Below, piece by piece: positions 63,775 to 64,000 of a stretch of 64,000 nt of DNA (its first letter is position 1; the number at the start of each line of letters is the position of its first letter). The notes under the pieces were generated by a model that saw only the letters and a list, made by a program, of their open reading frames with translations, had not been told where the DNA came from and searched no databases. The position numbers and the translations under genes were made by a program. Origin of the DNA: Allomuricauda sp. CP2A (GTDB lineage: Bacteria; Bacteroidota; Bacteroidia; Flavobacteriales; Flavobacteriaceae); the NCBI RefSeq assembly GCF_001683915.1, contig NZ_LXTT01000117.1, positions 21,364-85,363 of the forward strand. Direction: 5' to 3'.

Positions 63775-63956
63775 TTATTTGATCCCGGCTTGTTTTAAGA
63801 TAGATTTCACAGTGCCCAATGGAACATCCTTTTTGGGATGCGGTATGGTTACAAGCCTTTTTTCTTGGGGTGTTTGTAATGATGGTGGCTTCCTTTGGTC
63901 CTGACCAATTTCCAACCATCACTTTCCACTATCTTAATCAACTGACTTGATTTCAC
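63775..63956 (-). pseudogene. hicA: HicA-type mRNA interferase toxin, frameshifted
   Basis: A GTG at 63956 opens KSSQLIKIVESDGWKLVRTK then GSHHHYKHPKKKGL and stops at 63849-63851 after 35 codons. One frame over, the sequence continues as VTIPHPKKDVPLGTVKSILK then QAGIK with a stop at 63775-63777, exactly the expected C-terminal half. The break lies in a run of six A (63858-63863 on the plus strand as T); a seventh would give HPKKKRLVTIPHP and a 60-residue HicA. The catalytic His in GSHHHY is upstream of the break. It could be a real mutation, a slippery site or a sequencing error. Confidence 0.8.
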
Positions 63957-63967
63957 TAAACAAAATT

Positions 63968-63998
63968 ATAACAAAAATGTTATGTAACAAAATTGTTA
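63968..63998. promoter_or_regulatory. Tandem palindromes upstream of hicAB, probable operator
   Basis: Two perfect 6-bp inverted repeats: ATAACA-AAAA-TGTTAT (63968-63983) and TAACAA-AA-TTGTTA (63985-63998), centres 16 bp apart. They lie 12-42 bp before the hicA start at the window edge, where an autoregulating HicB would bind. The right flank may hold more. Confidence 0.6.
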
Positions 63999-64000
63999 TA

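Noticed and set aside
63608..63922. 104-codon minus-strand frame over hicA and the start of hicB
   Set aside because: It is a third frame through the broken hicA and the hicB start; the residues match no family, while the two other frames spell HicA exactly.

Overview
The window is a piece of a Bacteroidota chromosome, almost certainly a marine member of the Flavobacteriaceae (Muricauda/Maribacter-like; the genus is a guess). The evidence is the gliding/type IX secretion genes gldK-gldL-gldM, Bacteroidota-type promoters (TTTG-N19-21-TAnnTTTG) and family-specific gene orders (topA next to gldK; miaB-sigma54 activator-lptE-secG-groESL; coaX-OMP-TPR-lptC-CorC-like-ppiD). Coding density is high and most genes are housekeeping or cell-envelope genes.

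Layout. 1-7.9 kb (minus strand): gldM (cut by the window edge), gldL, gldK, a ureohydrolase-fold protein lacking its metal ligands, topA, and an LVIVD-repeat lipoprotein. 8.0-14.9 kb (plus): miaB, a sigma-54 activator with no sensor domain, lptE, a TPR-like protein, secG, groES and groEL. A sigma-54-type promoter lies before groES, and twin-hairpin repeats lie before the activator and between groES and groEL. 15.0-16.5 kb: a 31-residue lysine-rich micro-ORF and a GH18 chitinase. 16.5-27.9 kb (minus): an 11-kb copper/heavy-metal block with an HYC_CC_PP-like secreted protein, CusA- and CusC-like efflux proteins, a metal-binding lipoprotein, an HMA-AraC fusion regulator, a CopA-type ATPase, a PepSY protein and a CusB-like adaptor.

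28.0-35.8 kb (plus): free methionine sulfoxide reductase, purH, then the cell-shape operon mreBCD-mrdA-rodA. 35.8-45.5 kb: a secreted nuclease, alpha-L-fucosidase, tail-specific protease, surE, a small membrane protein, lpxB, an NlpC/P60 lipoprotein and comEC. 45.5-54.7 kb: peptide transporter and DPP-IV peptidase (peptide use), class II HMG-CoA reductase and a GYDIA GHMP kinase (mevalonate route), a subclass B1 metallo-beta-lactamase that looks like a lipoprotein, and two secreted proteins. 54.9-62.9 kb (minus): PpiD-like foldase, CorC/HlyC-type protein, small membrane protein, lptC, TPR protein, outer-membrane protein and coaX.

62.9-64 kb is the accessory end: tRNA-Phe(GAA) with its 3' end duplicated about 125 bp downstream, then a hicBA toxin-antitoxin locus in which hicA carries a one-base frameshift in an A-run.

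The best leads are the HMA-AraC regulator inside the copper block, the sigma-54-like groESL promoter near an orphan activator, the metal-ligand-less ureohydrolase beside the T9SS genes, the lipoprotein metallo-beta-lactamase, the broken hicA, and a pair of nested repeats whose cores are inverted relative to each other. I see no CRISPR array, rRNA operon, prophage or intact insertion sequence. No single wholly new multi-gene system stands out.
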